From NCBI GenBank assembly GCA_964019165.1, contig OZ025267.1, positions 7,463,648 through 7,527,647 on the forward strand: DNA of 64,000 bases. Reading direction: 5' to 3'. The translations under genes and the position numbers were made by a program. The DNA comes from Mastigias papua. Taxonomy: Eukaryota > Cnidaria > Scyphozoa > Rhizostomeae > Mastigiidae. Positions 1-12,700 of the stretch are shown here, one piece after another (position 1 is the stretch's first letter; each line of letters begins with the position of its first letter). Under the pieces are notes generated by a model that saw only the letters and a list, made by a program, of their open reading frames with translations, was not told where the DNA came from and ran no database searches.

Positions 1-286
1 GATAGGAGTTTGTCTAAAGATATGTTTATATGTGTTCACTTTCATCTTTTTGCGACAGTTTTTTACACTTTCAGGGCATGTTGGATGTCATTTGTGCATA
101 TCACAGGCATTTTGCAGAGCCTTCTTGTTTTTTGCACTATTCGTGAAACATGCTTGAAGACCAGACTTTCAGAAAAGTGAGAAGAAAGTATACTATGCAA
201 TTGACGAGGAATTTAATGTTTTTCGTTACTTTTGTTCTTTTACTACTGACGAGAGTTTTGTTAGCGTTGATTCTTTTGCATTTTAG

Positions 287-445
287 ATATTTTTCAAAGA
301 CAAAGTTATCGTAGAAGACGGCTACATCTTGTTTATTAGGAAAAATGCAATGCAAGTTTTAATTCCAAAGTTTGGATTAGAGGGAACTGTGTTCTTAAAT
401 GACCCTGGTTCGAAAGATGATGGCCCTTGTATATACAACATCGAG
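287..445 (+). CDS. DIS3: DIS3 exon (S1 domain core)
   Basis: 159 nt, 53 codons, phase 0 at both ends. It opens IFFKDKVIVEDGYILF, matching the start of the S1 domain in animal DIS3, and ends IYNIE before a gttaga donor. The preceding 1-286 is intron with a pyrimidine-rich acceptor at 271-286. Confidence 0.92.
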
Positions 446-3400
446 GTTAGATTGCTGATCCACGCTTTCCTTCTACATGTGAAACAAGGCTTTCTCTTTA
501 TTATGGCTTGTTTTGCTGGAAATTATCTTTGTTTTTTTAAATGAGGATTTTTCTTACAGCTGTCTTCATACTTACATGCTCTGCTGAGCTATCTCTGCAC
601 TAGGTGGACAGTAGCTCAATGGAAGCTTTGAAGAGTTTATGCATAGCTTTATGCAACATGTCAGGAAAGCCCATGTGCTCGTTGGAGATCAAATCGTGTA
701 GCAATTATTTTTTTATCAGTGAAGAATCAAAATTGCCTTCTCGAAAATTTCTTGGTAGCTTAGTAGTTATTCAGGTTCAAGCCTGCCAGAACTGTGTTCA
801 CGCTTACTTTTGAGCTAATATATAAGTGTACTGCAATCAACGCTACATATATCTACAATATAGCAAATAGTTGCTCCTTTGTTCAATAATACCTGGATTT
901 CACCTTATAGCTTAAAGCGCAGTTTTATGTTTTTGAAGTCGAAGTAGGTAGGAACGTCAGAGGTGAGCGAAGCGCACCTAAAGTGTTGGCATCTTGGGGA
1001 TTTTTGTTGTCATACCCTGACATGATGTAATTACCAAAAGTAATTTTTGTCGAAGAAGGGCACTTGTCCCTTTTCACCCTTGCCCCCTTAGGAAAATATG
1101 AAATGACTGCTTTGCCTGCCCTCCCTCTTCGGCATCCCTGGGAGCAGGTCATTAGCTATGGTAGCAGTAAGTGATGAATAATAACTGATATTCTATAGAG
1201 AGTCTTTCGAATCTGCTAAAGTTGGAGGAAAAGACAGTGGTATTTGGGCATAGTCAAAGAATAATTTCCTAGCTACTGAAGGAGTCCTGTAAATTGAATA
1301 GATTTGAATATCAAGATACACATTGTGCTATCCGATCGCTAATTGAGATTCTTGAGTCCCTCATGCGGATGATTACGAATCTAGCCAAAGCAGGTTGCAA
1401 TGAGGCTGTTTGTGAGGCGGATTAGCTTGAGATAGTTAGCTTTCCTTTGACCCAAAGCGGATTTTTTTTCTAACATTGAGGAGATTTTTCATCTGGAAAG
1501 CGATCTCAATCTCCATACAAGGATGCCCACCCCATGAATCACATGGCAGACTGCCCATAGTAATCTGCATGCTTGTTTCTAAAGCAACATTTCAAGAGAC
1601 CTAATTTCTGAGTAAGAAGTCTCCGTACGGCAGTACTATAGGGTCAATATTACTATAGTAAATCTTTCCCTGCCCATCTTAAATGTACATTTGCAGACCT
1701 TAGAGAGGATGAGATACCGTGTAGTAAATGCAATAAAGTTGCAGATTCATGCCTCTTTCTGTCACAAATGTATGGCACTAAAATCTGGCACAGTTTGTTG
1801 ATGGTGTAGTGTTATCTAGCATGTGCTTAAAAGTTGTGAAATTCTTTTCACTTCACAGTCTCACGTCCAAGATAGCAACATAGTTGGCTTATGATTAAGG
1901 CATTATGTGAATGTCAACTATGGAATTAGAACCATAAATTTTCTCATTGCTCCACCCCTGGTAATAGCAAAGTTGATAAGTGTAAAGATTATATTACTGT
2001 TTATACTATAAGTATATGAAGTGTTTCAGGTTTCCTAACTTATGAGGCTTTCTGCAGTAGATTCAGAAGCTGAACAAAGCATTACTTGAACCTAGAGGAG
2101 CCTGTCAACTGAACTGTAAGAAGGAATAGAAGTTTTCCCCCATCCGCAAAGTTTATTAAGCCGTGCTTCCTGGTTCTCCAGTTCCCTGCCTCCCTGGCTT
2201 CTCTTTGACTTGTTCCATTATGTCCAGTGATCATTTTTAACTAGTGTTAACTCTTTGCCCACCCATTGAAAATTTTTGTGTATCGATGGTGTGGTCAATC
2301 TTCATATTTATCTCCAAATCTGTTTCTCTCATTTATCTTTGCCTTGGCCTGTCTTGAGATTACGTCTTTATTGTTCATTTTCGATCATTTTCGTCAAATG
2401 AGAATCTGGCCACTAGCAGTCGCTTTCGATATTTGCTAGCCCTCCACACCCACTTGCGATCAATTTCGTCAAATGAGAGTCTGGTTGCTTGTAGTCACTA
2501 TAGGTAGCTCTTCCCTACTTGTAGCGACCATTTTCTTCAAGTGAGGGTCTTTGTGAGAGCCTTCCAATGAGAGCACTAGTGGCCGTTTTCCAAATTTGCA
2601 AGCATTTTCTATCCACTAGCGATCGTTTTCGTCAAATGTGAGTCTTTCAGCACTAGTGGTCGTTTTGAATATTTGCACGCCTTTCCCATCTAACTGCTAT
2701 CATTTTCGTCAAATTTGAGTCTTTCGCCGCTAGTAGTTGTTTATGACGTTTTCGAGCCTCCCCACCCACTAGCGATCATATTCGTCAAATGTGGGTATTT
2801 GGCCACTAGTTGTCATGTTCGACACTTGTGAGTCTTCCCACCCACTGTTGAACATTTTCGTCAGACATGAGTATTTCGCTATGATTTGGCCACGAGCAGT
2901 CGCTGTCGACATTTACATAGTCAGTCCAGCTACCAGTATGTTTGAATACACATTTAGTCTTTATCCGCTCGTGTCATTTTTTACATATGTCAGTCTTTCC
3001 GCATTTATCAGCACTGTATCCATTATTTTTAATTCTAGGCTGGAACGCAAACTTGTGGCAGCATTGTTTTGAGAGTGTTTGATAAAGTGAAAGTAAGAAT
3101 CAGTGTTGAGAGCAAAGATTATGGAAGTCGTTTTATGAAGTTTATGCTGGTCAAACCTAATGTGAGTATGGCTTTGCCTCGTGCAATCATCTTCTCGCAA
3201 TGATAAACAAGCACCAAAAACTAAAAGACCGTATGTTCTTTCCCCGTTGACTCTCGGCTTTTTTACCACTTTGGTTCCAATCAGTATTTATCCGCCTATT
3301 TATCTCACAAGCCATTATGCAGCCATGCTAAAGATGCAAAGCTGTTTTGAGAGCGCATAGGAGTTCAAACTCGACATATCTACAATAAACAACCCATAAG

Positions 3401-5013
3401 GTCTTTGAAAAAAGTCTGCTTGAGCTATTCAATAACAAATTTAAAAGATTACTCTCTTTAACATATTCAGCCCCCAGCACATTGGGAATATTTTATGGAG
3501 TAATAATTTTCGAACGGGCTGCAACCGGACTTGCCTGTTGAATATGATTGAAGTAATGATAACCCGTTACCTACCGTAAATTCTTATTGCAGGGGAGGGA
3601 CTTAATTATTACCATTACTACTTGCAGACCATGGACGCTGGCTTTTTTTTGAGTACACATGAACGTCATAAATACTACAAAGTTTATGCTTCTTATCAAG
3701 ATGAATTATTTTTAGTATTATGCACATTTTTGAGGGGGGCTTAATAAATGTTTGCTTCTACAAAGGGGACTAATTGGAGAGGGGGACTAAAAAGAGAACT
3801 TACGGTAATGCTGGTTTGGTAATGACTATTTCTAACAGTAGCTCGCTCGATGCTGGTACTTGTCATTTCATTTGAAGTATCTATGCATGTTAAACGACTT
3901 CAGAAAAAAAATTTCTGGTCTTTAATCTAGCTTGTTCCGTTTTAGCTAATAGATGGAAATTAGTTTAAAAGATTATGTGCCCTTAACAGAAGATTATTTA
4001 CATCAAGTAGAATAAGTAAGGTAATATACAGTGAAACTAGGATGTCAGCTTAGTAGCTGATTTAATAACTCTGTCGGTCAAATCAATAGAATAGGCGATC
4101 AAACAAACTATTGATCGATCATGAAACAATTCAGTTAATTGGAATCAGTTTTATGAATCAGATTAATGAGCTATGTACTCATACCAAACGATTTGCAAAT
4201 CAGTTTAATCGATTAGTTGACCAAGGGAATTGAGAAACCAGACTATTGATCGTTAGGTTGGTCGGAATCACTTTTATATCCAATCAAACCAGTCAAGTTA
4301 AAGAGATCGATCCAATCATGCCAAACGATTTACCAATCAAATCGATTGTGCAGTTACCTGAATTGATTATGGAAGGTCTATAATTTCAAGGTAATAAATA
4401 AAGCAATGGTATACTTTTGCTATTTTCCTTTTCCTCGTCACTTAACTCCTATTTACTGTAAATCCTCGAATTAGCCCCCTGGGGGCTTATTTATTCATCA
4501 TCCTTTTTGACTGGGGGCTTATTCGAGGGGAAGACTTATTCGAGGGGAAAGCTTATTCGAGGGGAAAGCTTATTCGAGAGGAAGACTTATTCGAGGGGAA
4601 AGCGTATTCGAGGGGAAGGCTTATTCGAGGGGAAGGCTTTTTCGATGGGGCTTTTGAAATTATTTTACGCATTCCGCATAAAGAGGTCTTTCTCAAAAGT
4701 CCTTTTCCCATAATGTTAAGAGAACAGTTTAAATTTAAGCATTAGTCTATATCAAGGCCTTTGGGTTCTTCCGAATTTCTTCCGGTGGTAAGAACCCGGA
4801 CCCCCAGGTCTGGCTTTTTTAGAAACAGTGGTGTTGGAAAATCTTGTTAAATTAGGCACTACTCTTCACTTTATGTTCTGACAAATTACTTGGGACTAAT
4901 AGTAAATGCTTTGTACTAATTTTGCTTTTTTTCAGATTCCTGGAGTTAGTGTTGATATGCAACTAGAAGAAATCTCCAATGAGCCATCACAGAAGAAGCT
5001 ACGTACTTCGTAG
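287..5013 (+). CDS. DIS3: DIS3/RRP44 exosome ribonuclease, C-terminal three coding exons
   Basis: DIS3 (Rrp44) is the catalytic 3'-5' exoribonuclease of the RNA exosome; its C-terminus is an S1 RNA-binding domain followed by a short basic tail. Three exons splice in phase 0: 287-445, 3039-3161 and 4936-5013. Together they give 119 codons and a TAG stop. The first encodes the S1 core (YILFIRKNAMQVLIPKFGLE), close to animal DIS3. The second carries VFDKVKVRISVE, and the third begins IPGVSVDM and ends in a lysine/arginine-rich tail (SQKKLRTS). Borders are ttttag/GAG-gttaga, attctag/AAT-gtgagt and ttttttcag. The gene is 5'-truncated by the window edge, so PIN, CSD and RNB domains are not present here. 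Introns of about 2.6 and 1.8 kb carry a minisatellite and two MITEs. Family identity is strong; the exact exon 2 acceptor is inferred. Confidence 0.92.
446..3038 (+). other. DIS3 intron
   Basis: Intron between two DIS3 exons. Apart from the minisatellite at 2376-2930 I see no gene, RNA or element in it; short open frames here have no family resemblance. Confidence 0.75.
2376..2930. repeat. Degenerate minisatellite, unit about 70-90 bp
   Basis: Six to seven diverged tandem units in the DIS3 intron. Each carries a TTTTCGTCAAATG core and a CACTAGYRGTCG block, with an intervening CCACCCACTAGCGATC. Spacing between cores varies from about 70 to 90 bp, so the array has been decaying for some time. 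Confidence 0.8.
3039..3161 (+). CDS. DIS3: DIS3 penultimate exon
   Basis: 123 nt, 41 codons, phase 0. It contains VFDKVKVRISVE followed by MKFMLVKPN, aligning to the HVFDKVKVKI and LVEPQ stretch of vertebrate DIS3. The donor is gtgagt. The first ten residues are poorly conserved, so the acceptor at 3037-3038 is the least certain border of the gene. Confidence 0.87.
3572..3807. mobile_element. MITE of the TACNGTAAA family, divergent copy
   Basis: 236-bp palindromic element in the last DIS3 intron. The left end is TACCGTAAATTCT and the right end AGAACTTACGGTA, with G-rich blocks (gaggggggctta) inside. It shares terminal inverted repeats with the copies at 4454, 22011, 35243 and 49492, but the inner CGAATAAGCCCCC motif is largely eroded. 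Confidence 0.65.
4454..4770. mobile_element. MITE of the TACNGTAAA/CGAATAAGCCCC family, 3'-truncated
   Basis: The left terminus TACTGTAAATCCTCGAA is followed by GCCCCCTGGGGGCTTATT. A tandem run of 17-bp units (gcttattcgaggggaaa type) covers about 4517-4645. The interior to about 4770 (aagcattagtct and flanks) is homologous to the full-length copy at 49492-49807. The right terminal repeat is missing. Confidence 0.75.
4936..5013 (+). CDS. DIS3: DIS3 terminal coding exon
   Basis: 78 nt including TAG. It starts IPGVSVDM, the counterpart of vertebrate IPGISI, and ends in a basic tail. The acceptor has a strong polypyrimidine tract (tgctttttttcag). Confidence 0.9.
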   Translation: MPGVSVDMQLEEISNEPSQKKLRTS

Positions 5014-5152
5014 ATACTTTTTTCATTTTTATACATTGAGTTATTTGAAAGTAACTATTTAGAAAACCATGGTAAATAGCATAGTTTACTTCCTTCTTTT
5101 TTTACTTCACTCACACACATAAACACAGATATACCCCCGGATATGAACATGG

Positions 5153-5312
<160 letters not shown>

Positions 5313-5720
5313 CCAGCAAGCAAACGAACACTGAGTATACATGATAGACAAACACAATGCAGCCCTTTGTAGTAATCTATCTTACAACTCATTTCCAGTC
5401 ATGGCTTTTCTCAAATACTTTGGGCTGATATTCCAGAGCAAACACCAATCATTTGCTTTGAATGCACCCAACCAAACAGTAATTACTCTATTGAATACTC
5501 ATTAATCGTACAGTTAATATTATCAATTCGATCAGTCAAACAACGAATCACAATAAATAAACTAGCTGAATTAGGTCAATACTTGTTTAAAATTCAAGTT
5601 CATATTTACATAATGGTAAATGTTCCACATCGCATGCATTTGGTTTGAATCCATGGGTTGCTTCCCGAGAGAAATTGGAACTAGTAGATCAGGTGTTGCA
5701 CCCTGCCCGGTTACTCCATA

Positions 5721-6530
5721 CTATTCTGCAGTTAGTTTTTCGTCTTTGAACTCAGCAGGGGGGAAGGACTGATCGATAGAGAATACAGGAACAGGTCCTG
5801 GGTAAATGAATTTGGACGGTTTTGTCATTTCGGGTGTGAATGGGGGCGTGAAGGGACTTCCCAGGGGTGAATTATATGTAAATGTAAGATCAACATTTGA
5901 AAATGAGTGCGGAGAATCAAGAGAATTCGCCGGACTTTCCAGGTACAATAAATCGTTTCCCTCCAATTCTGACAGACCATGAGGGAAGTCGACAAGTGAA
6001 ATTGTTTTCTTGCCACTTCGGGGACTATCTTTGCATATCATGTACTTGCGCCTTGTGAAAATTCCATCGGTTAAATCCTCATCTTGGTAGTCGAACGCCT
6101 CAACTGGAGGACACGTAATTGTTATTTCCGGCAATGCTCGACGTCCGGCGAGCTTGCCTCCACTCTTCTGTGCATCCTCGTTATCCTCATCTTTCCCTTT
6201 ATATGTATCATTACGGTAGTGGCTAGTTTCCGTCGTTTCAATTTTTTCGCTAAATGGCCTTGTTATCGTCACTTTCGGCAAAGGAATCTTCCGCGATTGA
6301 GAGCTGGTGATGTTTTCTTCTTGACTCTCCAAACATTCAGCATTGTTTAAGTGGATTTTTTCTCTATTTTGGGCAATTTTGTCATTTTGGGGAACGCTCA
6401 TCTTACAGTTATTTGGTTCCCCGAACTCCTTCATGATGCATTTTTCGGTTTTGCTTCCATTTGTAAGTCTGCCGTCAGTGTGTAAACAGTCGCTGCAAGT
6501 ACGACCTGTTATAAAGACCTCTTCCCGCAT
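5721..6530 (-). CDS. Uncharacterised Ser/Pro-rich protein, single exon
   Basis: 269-codon open frame, far longer than the background here. The ATG sits in a good context (A at -3), and an in-frame TAG lies five codons upstream, so this start is favoured. There is no signal peptide or membrane segment. The N-terminal third is Asn/Lys/Glu-rich. The middle holds a repeated motif, LPKVTITRP near residue 85 and LPEITITCP near residue 133. The C-terminal 80 residues are rich in SP/TP pairs (SPANSLDSPHSF, SPLGSPFTPPFTPE) and end near FIYPGPVPVFSID. This looks like a largely disordered regulatory protein with proline-directed kinase sites, which is inference. I do not recognise the family. It is convergent with DIS3. 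Confidence 0.6.
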   Translation of the reverse strand: MREEVFITGRTCSDCLHTDGRLTNGSKTEKCIMKEFGEPNNCKMSVPQNDKIAQNREKIHLNNAECLESQEENITSSQSRKIPLPKVTITRPFSEKIETTETSHYRNDTYKGKDEDNEDAQKSGGKLAGRRALPEITITCPPVEAFDYQDEDLTDGIFTRRKYMICKDSPRSGKKTISLVDFPHGLSELEGNDLLYLESPANSLDSPHSFSNVDLTFTYNSPLGSPFTPPFTPEMTKPSKFIYPGPVPVFSIDQSFPPAEFKDEKLTAE

Positions 6531-7683
6531 GCTGCTTCCACTCTACCTGACTTTCTCGAATTGATGACGATTACTTCTTCTTCCTCCTGCCTAAAATGTT
6601 CTCAACTTGTATATGCTACAGTTTCAGATTATTGCCAAGTGAACTATTCCACAGTGTCACTCGATTGATATTTAAATACTGTTTACGGCTTGAAGGAAAT
6701 CACCTATCGTCCCTTGCGTCAGTATCAGAGAGAATAGATGGACAAAATGCTCTCCGTCTACGTCAACCTGCAGTTTCGCTTCTTTTGTTGGGTAGGCTAT
6801 TGTCGTGCTTACTGGAGCAGGTGATAGTAGAGCCTGTGTCTTCAGCTGACTGTAATTGCAATTTGCCCCTGAAAATTGAGGACATTCAGACAATTGTGTA
6901 TCTATAGCTGAACATAGAGATAACAGTATTGTTTATATATTCTATTTCCTTTGCTTTCTTCTCATTTTCATAGTTTCCTCTTTTTTATTTTCCTGTTTTG
7001 TTTAGTTCTTTCTTCTGGTAATTACCTTCAGCTAATAGAACCTATCAGAGAAATCAATAGAACTTTTAAGACAATACATTTCCTTCAAATCGTTGAAAAG
7101 CAAACTAGCTGTATTACTAATGAATTATTGACCTAGAACCTTTTATTCCGGGGGAGGGGTTGTGTTTGTACTTATGTTTTTTCATCAAATCCTGATATAC
7201 TCTCTTTGTTGCTTATTGCATTGACATACAGCGGAAAATTTACCAATGTCGCACGGTTTCTTATCAGAATCTTGGATCGCCACCAAGTGCCAAAAGTTTC
7301 TTTATTGGTTTCTTATTTTCAGGACTTAAAATTGCCTTATTGCCTTTAAGTCGAGCTGTTCTGGATGAATATAAACGCTGATCGTGATAGAATGCCCGAG
7401 CAGATCAAAATTAAGTAGTAATGCAATCAAACTAATTAAAACTTGCAGAAAGTGTTAGCAAGAGAGTTCGGCATTGATTGTCTATAGTCTAGTCTCTTAA
7501 ATTGTTATTTGTCATAGTGCTTGAGTTTAATAAAATTTTTGGTCAGCCAAATATTAGTTTCTTATAAGCCAATTTCTTTTGAAACACAATATGTATTTGC
7601 AAAGACTTTAAATCTCTTCTGGACGTATAGTAATAATTAACAAACTTGCGAGAAAGATACCTCGTGTAGGAAACAAATCAAAT
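6531..7683. other. Intergenic, upstream of the 5721-6530 gene
   Basis: The first few hundred bases probably hold the promoter and 5' leader of the minus-strand gene. I see no convincing exon, RNA gene or element; short overlapping frames on both strands look random. Confidence 0.5.
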
Positions 7684-8037
7684 CTACGCTATCCTTGTTT
7701 TTATAAGAAACAATAATATAAGAATCGAGAGCCTCAAGTCAGGCAAAAATATAGAAAGACGGGCAAGCTCAACTTCAAAAGTGAACTAGAAAAAAATCTT
7801 CGTACAGGAAAGCCTTTTTATTAGGGTAGAAACTGTCTCATCATTTAAGATCGTTCACGTTACACACTGATACGGTAGTACTTATGTTCACGAAATCAAT
7901 TGCAGCATTGAATTCCAGATTCATCTTCAAGAATTTTATGAAACATTTAGGAAACATTTAAGGCTGGATTTGGCAAAATACTAAGAAGTATCCAGGCTGA
8001 AGGCTGAGAGTTGGTCCCCTTTATAACAAAGCGTGTA
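7684..8037. mobile_element. TIR element, family C, copy 1
   Basis: About 354 bp. The left end CTACGCTATCCTTG leads into TTTTTATAAGAAAC, and the right end reads TTTATAACAAAGCGTGTA. Inner blocks (AGTCAGGCAAAAAT, AACATTTAAGGCTGGATTTG) recur at 52275-52647 in the same order. No coding capacity, so it is a non-autonomous element. Confidence 0.65.
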
Positions 8038-9657
8038 TCATAGATAAAGTTGTAGTACGTCTAGTGAAGTGATCCACTAACTTTCGCCCTCTATGAAATC
8101 CTTGTGCGATATTCCAGATGAAGTTAGGATCTTATCATATTTGCGTTGGAGGAACAAGTCGTGCATTTGTTGGTCTTATTGTTTATTCAGTTTATCCCAT
8201 CCGTCTGTTTGCGTTTAGGAGCAGGCCTACGTCAAGGGATTTTGGAGGGTATGACCCATGAAGGAATGTAAAGTAACGTTCAATCAACAAATATCACTCT
8301 TTTGATCATTACTATCGTTAGATTGTCAAGTATCTTGAACTTTCCACTAGGTAGGTTATGTATATCTTACTCACAGGTTGTTGCACTCTGTCATCAACCC
8401 TACCTTTCCTTGGTTGGGATGGGGGCTTGTCAGAATTTTGTGCCTAAAGAAGAACTGTTTCTAGATTTACTTATAAACTAGTTTAAGATTTACAAAGAAT
8501 ATGGAACAATGCTTCCGTTACCTAGCTGAAGTTAACCTTTGCTGCATTAGGTCAGCAACGGGATGGGCTACTTTCCAGATAAACGACCAAAGCAACTCAC
8601 TCCGCCGTCCTTCAGAAGGGACGTTAAAATAGGGGTCCCATACCTGGATGCGGCATGCACAGTTGGCCTAAATTAGCTGGAAAACGCTAGATATAACAGC
8701 TTACTCAAAATAAAATAAACAACAAGAATTACAACAACACCAAATGCTGCAAGAACTATATACTGCGGAGCTGTATATTGTGTAAACGAAAAAATGACTG
8801 AACAAAGAGAACAACAATGTTAAGGAAACACGGTAGTTGCATGGTCTGTAGTAAATTTTGAGACTCATTCTAACCGACCAGTTTCTTGCATGAATTTTTA
8901 ATGCTAACTCAAGTTTGTTTCTTTTGGCATCCCTTACGACAATAGCGGTGTTAAAACCTCATTTTAAAGGTTAACGTATCCAGGTGATTGTACCAATGGA
9001 ATTGTTTCTCGATTTTATATTTTTATATTTTTTGTGTCGTTCAATCTATGAAAACAGCGCCCTCCTTTGAATAAGTGTCTCACTTGAATAACCACCTCTC
9101 TTTGTTGTTCAGTTTTGAAGTAAGAGTCTAGGATGCTTTTTCAAGGAGGTATGGTAGAGACGGAGACCAGAAAGAAACAGCGAAGCCCCTAATTTGCATT
9201 AAAATCCCCATAAAGTGTATGTATCTCCATAAAGTGTTTGTGATACAAAAATTAAGTTACAGGAGGGAAGATGGAATGTGCGATGTCGTCATGCTTGAGA
9301 GTATTGGAGTCGTCATGCTATACAGCAGAACCCGGAGATCAAAATAAGGTTAAATAGAGAATAGTGCAGACGAATTGTGCCAAAAAGCAGTGCCGTAAAT
9401 AGATAGGTGAATTGCAAAATAAAACGAAATAAACAGGTGATTATTTGGAGCTGGGAGAGAGGTGACCACTTTTTAGCAGGTTGCCAGTGGTGAACAGGTT
9501 ATTGAAGTTATTCGTTTTGTGAATAATAGATCAATCCTCGTATGATTGTGGAATGTAAGGATTAGGCAGATGGGCAACTCATTGCTTTTTAGTTGACGGT
9601 TTTTGAGTTTTGGATGATATTGCTTGGGGAGCATGCAAAAGAGCTTAGGGGTCATCC
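8038..9657. other. Intergenic, nothing recognised
   Basis: AT-rich DNA without an open frame of note, RNA gene or clear repeat. Confidence 0.5.
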
Positions 9658-9660
9658 AAA

Positions 9661-9755
9661 ACGTTCGTACGTTCGTAAAGGGGAGAGGGGGTACCCAACA
9701 AAGGGTACGAAAACGTACAAGAGATAGGAGGTCTCTTCAAAGAACGTACGAACGT
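9661..9755. mobile_element. Short fold-back element
   Basis: A perfect 14-bp inverted repeat, ACGTTCGTACGTTC at 9661-9674 and its complement at 9742-9755, bounds a 67-bp interior. The interior holds two smaller hairpins, GTACCC/GGGTAC and AAGAGA/TCTCTT. It is likely a small MITE or its palindromic remnant. Confidence 0.55.
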
Positions 9756-12700
9756 CCATGTAATTTTCAAATTCTTGTTACTTACGAAGCATCCGAGGTA
9801 AATAAAGCTATGTTTTATTAAACAATATGCAGGCAAGATGGTTCTGAGCATGAAAAAACTTAATTCTGGATTTTGGATTTCTTAGTTATGCATTAAATTG
9901 AGCGAGCTTTGAAAATAGTGAGGTAGACAATAGATTAAATATTTAGGCGGGGGTGATGGCTTAAAAGTACGTACAAGGTGGAGGGGAGTCCAAAATTGAC
10001 GAATGTTGAGCGTACATACATTTTGAATAGCCCCTTAGATAACTAAACAGCGTCTTCACTGCAGTCGTTCGCTTTGGCTTGAAGAGGAGGGTAAGAAAAA
10101 TTTCATTATTCTGCATGCACTGGAGCCGAAAATTACGCGTTAACATACCTTCATCCGTGCCTACGCGATCTATCCTTCTGCCTAATCCTTATTCTGTGTT
10201 GAAATTGTGATCAGACACGGCTGTAGGGGGAAGGAAGTGGAGAATTCCCCTGGGACTGTTCTGTTTTCCGTAAAACCTATCACCGATGACCCGCTTATTG
10301 CTCAAAATCTGCTCATTCCACGTGACCACCTCATTTTTAGTTCCCAACAAACATTTGAATTCTCTAGAGCTTTTGTAATTCATTTACAACACTTCTTTGT
10401 GTACATCACACTTGTTTTCCTCAAATTGTACCATTGTTTGCTTCGCTTTCCTCTTCTCTCGCGGGTTTTCCATTATCACCTGTTGATTTCGAAATTTTCA
10501 TTTTCCACGCACAGTTAAAATTCAGCCACACCCTTGTAATTTCATCATTGTATTTTTGAAAATATGTACACACTGAAAATGTTTCCTTTTACTGACGCTG
10601 AACCTTTGTTACGCTGGAGAATTTTGATGCAATAGCAGTAAACGTTTAGGTTAGTTTCTTTCCTGTTTTTGTTGTTATTCTTTATGTTACAAAGTGCGAT
10701 TTTTAATAATGCTTCAGCTTTTCATGTTAATTTCTTTGTTGTAGATACTGGCCTGGTAGACTTTTGACGTTTCCCCAAAACTTATGATATAAACTGTAGA
10801 TGAAAGGAAATGGACTTAGTCTAGAGACTTGTGGGATGCCAAGTTATTTCATTCATCTCTGATTTCTACCTGGTTTTCAAAGTAAAAATGATGCCTTCAT
10901 CACCTATACAGTTAGCGGATTGGAACAAGTTTCGACCATAAATTTACGAGTATTATCTGCAAACTCCTTATATACAATACTCTCCAAATTTCTTAGGGAA
11001 GTTACACCGCTTCTTGAGTGATTGAGCAATAACCCGCATTCCCTCAGAATAGTGTTTTGTTAGAAATATCCTGCACTCCCCCTCAGAAGAATGTTGTATT
11101 GTACAGGTTTCACTTGCAGCAAAGCAGCCAATGATTTGCTCTCAAATACCACACATGCGACTAAGCCTTTATTTCAGCATTTTGTTAAGAGGTTTGTTAT
11201 CAAATGTGTGAGTTGTTACGGAGCACAAAAAGTAAAAGAACCGAAAGAATAACTTAACGACCTTTGATTAACACTTGCTTGAGCCTTTTCTGCAAATTCA
11301 TTCAACATAACATCAGTATAAACTCGTATACAATGCCTTGATAACTAATTGGCTAGTTGAGTAAAATCCTTTGGTTCTTGAGTTTCGTATTGAATCGTCT
11401 CTTAGACTAACTAACTGAATCTAGATAAACCGTACATACATACTAATGCATCAGACTAGAACAATAGTACCAAACCCTTTTACCATCTAAAGAAAATGCA
11501 ATTACATAAAAAGAGAAAGACGCTAACAAGTTATTTGCGTTATACGACATCCATCTGAGGAGCAACTTTATTCGCGTTCAAATATGGTATATTTCTGACA
11601 ATGTCCTAATTAACAGTTCGTACTCTGCATGCTGCACCTAAGGTCCTACGTGATAGGCTGCTGCAAAACATCTATTTACGCAAATGCAAAATGTCGGGAC
11701 CGTTTATCTCATAGCACAAACATATATGAATTATGTATGAACCCACAGAGTGCCCAGCTTTTATGATTTTCTGCAAAGTTTTCTACACAGCTATAAGAGT
11801 TTCCTTTAAGTTTAAAGATGCATATCTGAAGCTGGTCTTGTTGTATAGACTGTTGTTCATATGGGCCTCGGAGCCATTAGTCTAGCAGGAGCTATACCCT
11901 CCCCTCCCCCCTCTAGTTTCAATGATAGGTCTGGAAACTGTAGTCAATGTGCCCTCTCCTATTTTGATTTTAGTCATTAAAGTAGCTGACACACAAACTT
12001 AGAGAACATTTCCACTTATCGAACTGAAACGTGACTTAGTTCAAACATGAATCAAGTAAGGTTCAATGATTTGGCGATATTGAACCTCAAGAAAAAGCTA
12101 GCAGGTACAAAGTTTCTCGTAGAAATTCCTAACGATTCCGTTATTTATGAAAACAGCCGTACCTTTGGAAAGTGTGCTGTAGAAGATCTATACCATTAAA
12201 AGCATGGTAGTGATTTGCGAGAAGGAGCACGTCAGTAATTTTTTCAAACTATTTTCGTATCTTGACCCCCAGTGGCTCCCTTCGTTTGTATCTTGCGTCA
12301 CTTGGTTGTCACTGGTATCTCAATTCTTTTTTAAAAGGGGAATTTTCACACTGTCTGGGGCAGTCATGACCGTTTCTATGGGGGGCCAAGAGGGGCCATT
12401 TGTTAGAATATACTTGTTTGTATACTGTATATCTTTATTTTCTTTAGATAATCACTCTGAAATATAAAGTATATCTATTATAGTTCAACCCTATGAAATA
12501 CATTTTCCAGCTATCTGGTGAGCCAAAATTTTTAAATCTCCCAACCATGGTGGCGCCTCTCAAAGACTAGTTGAAGCATGTAAAAAACAGTCACTATCGT
12601 AATAAACCTAAGAGATCTGCCAGGTTATAGCTTTTAGACATGTTTGATGGACATTACACAGTGCTAGTTTGTCTTAATCAAGCTTACAAATGTAAAGCTC

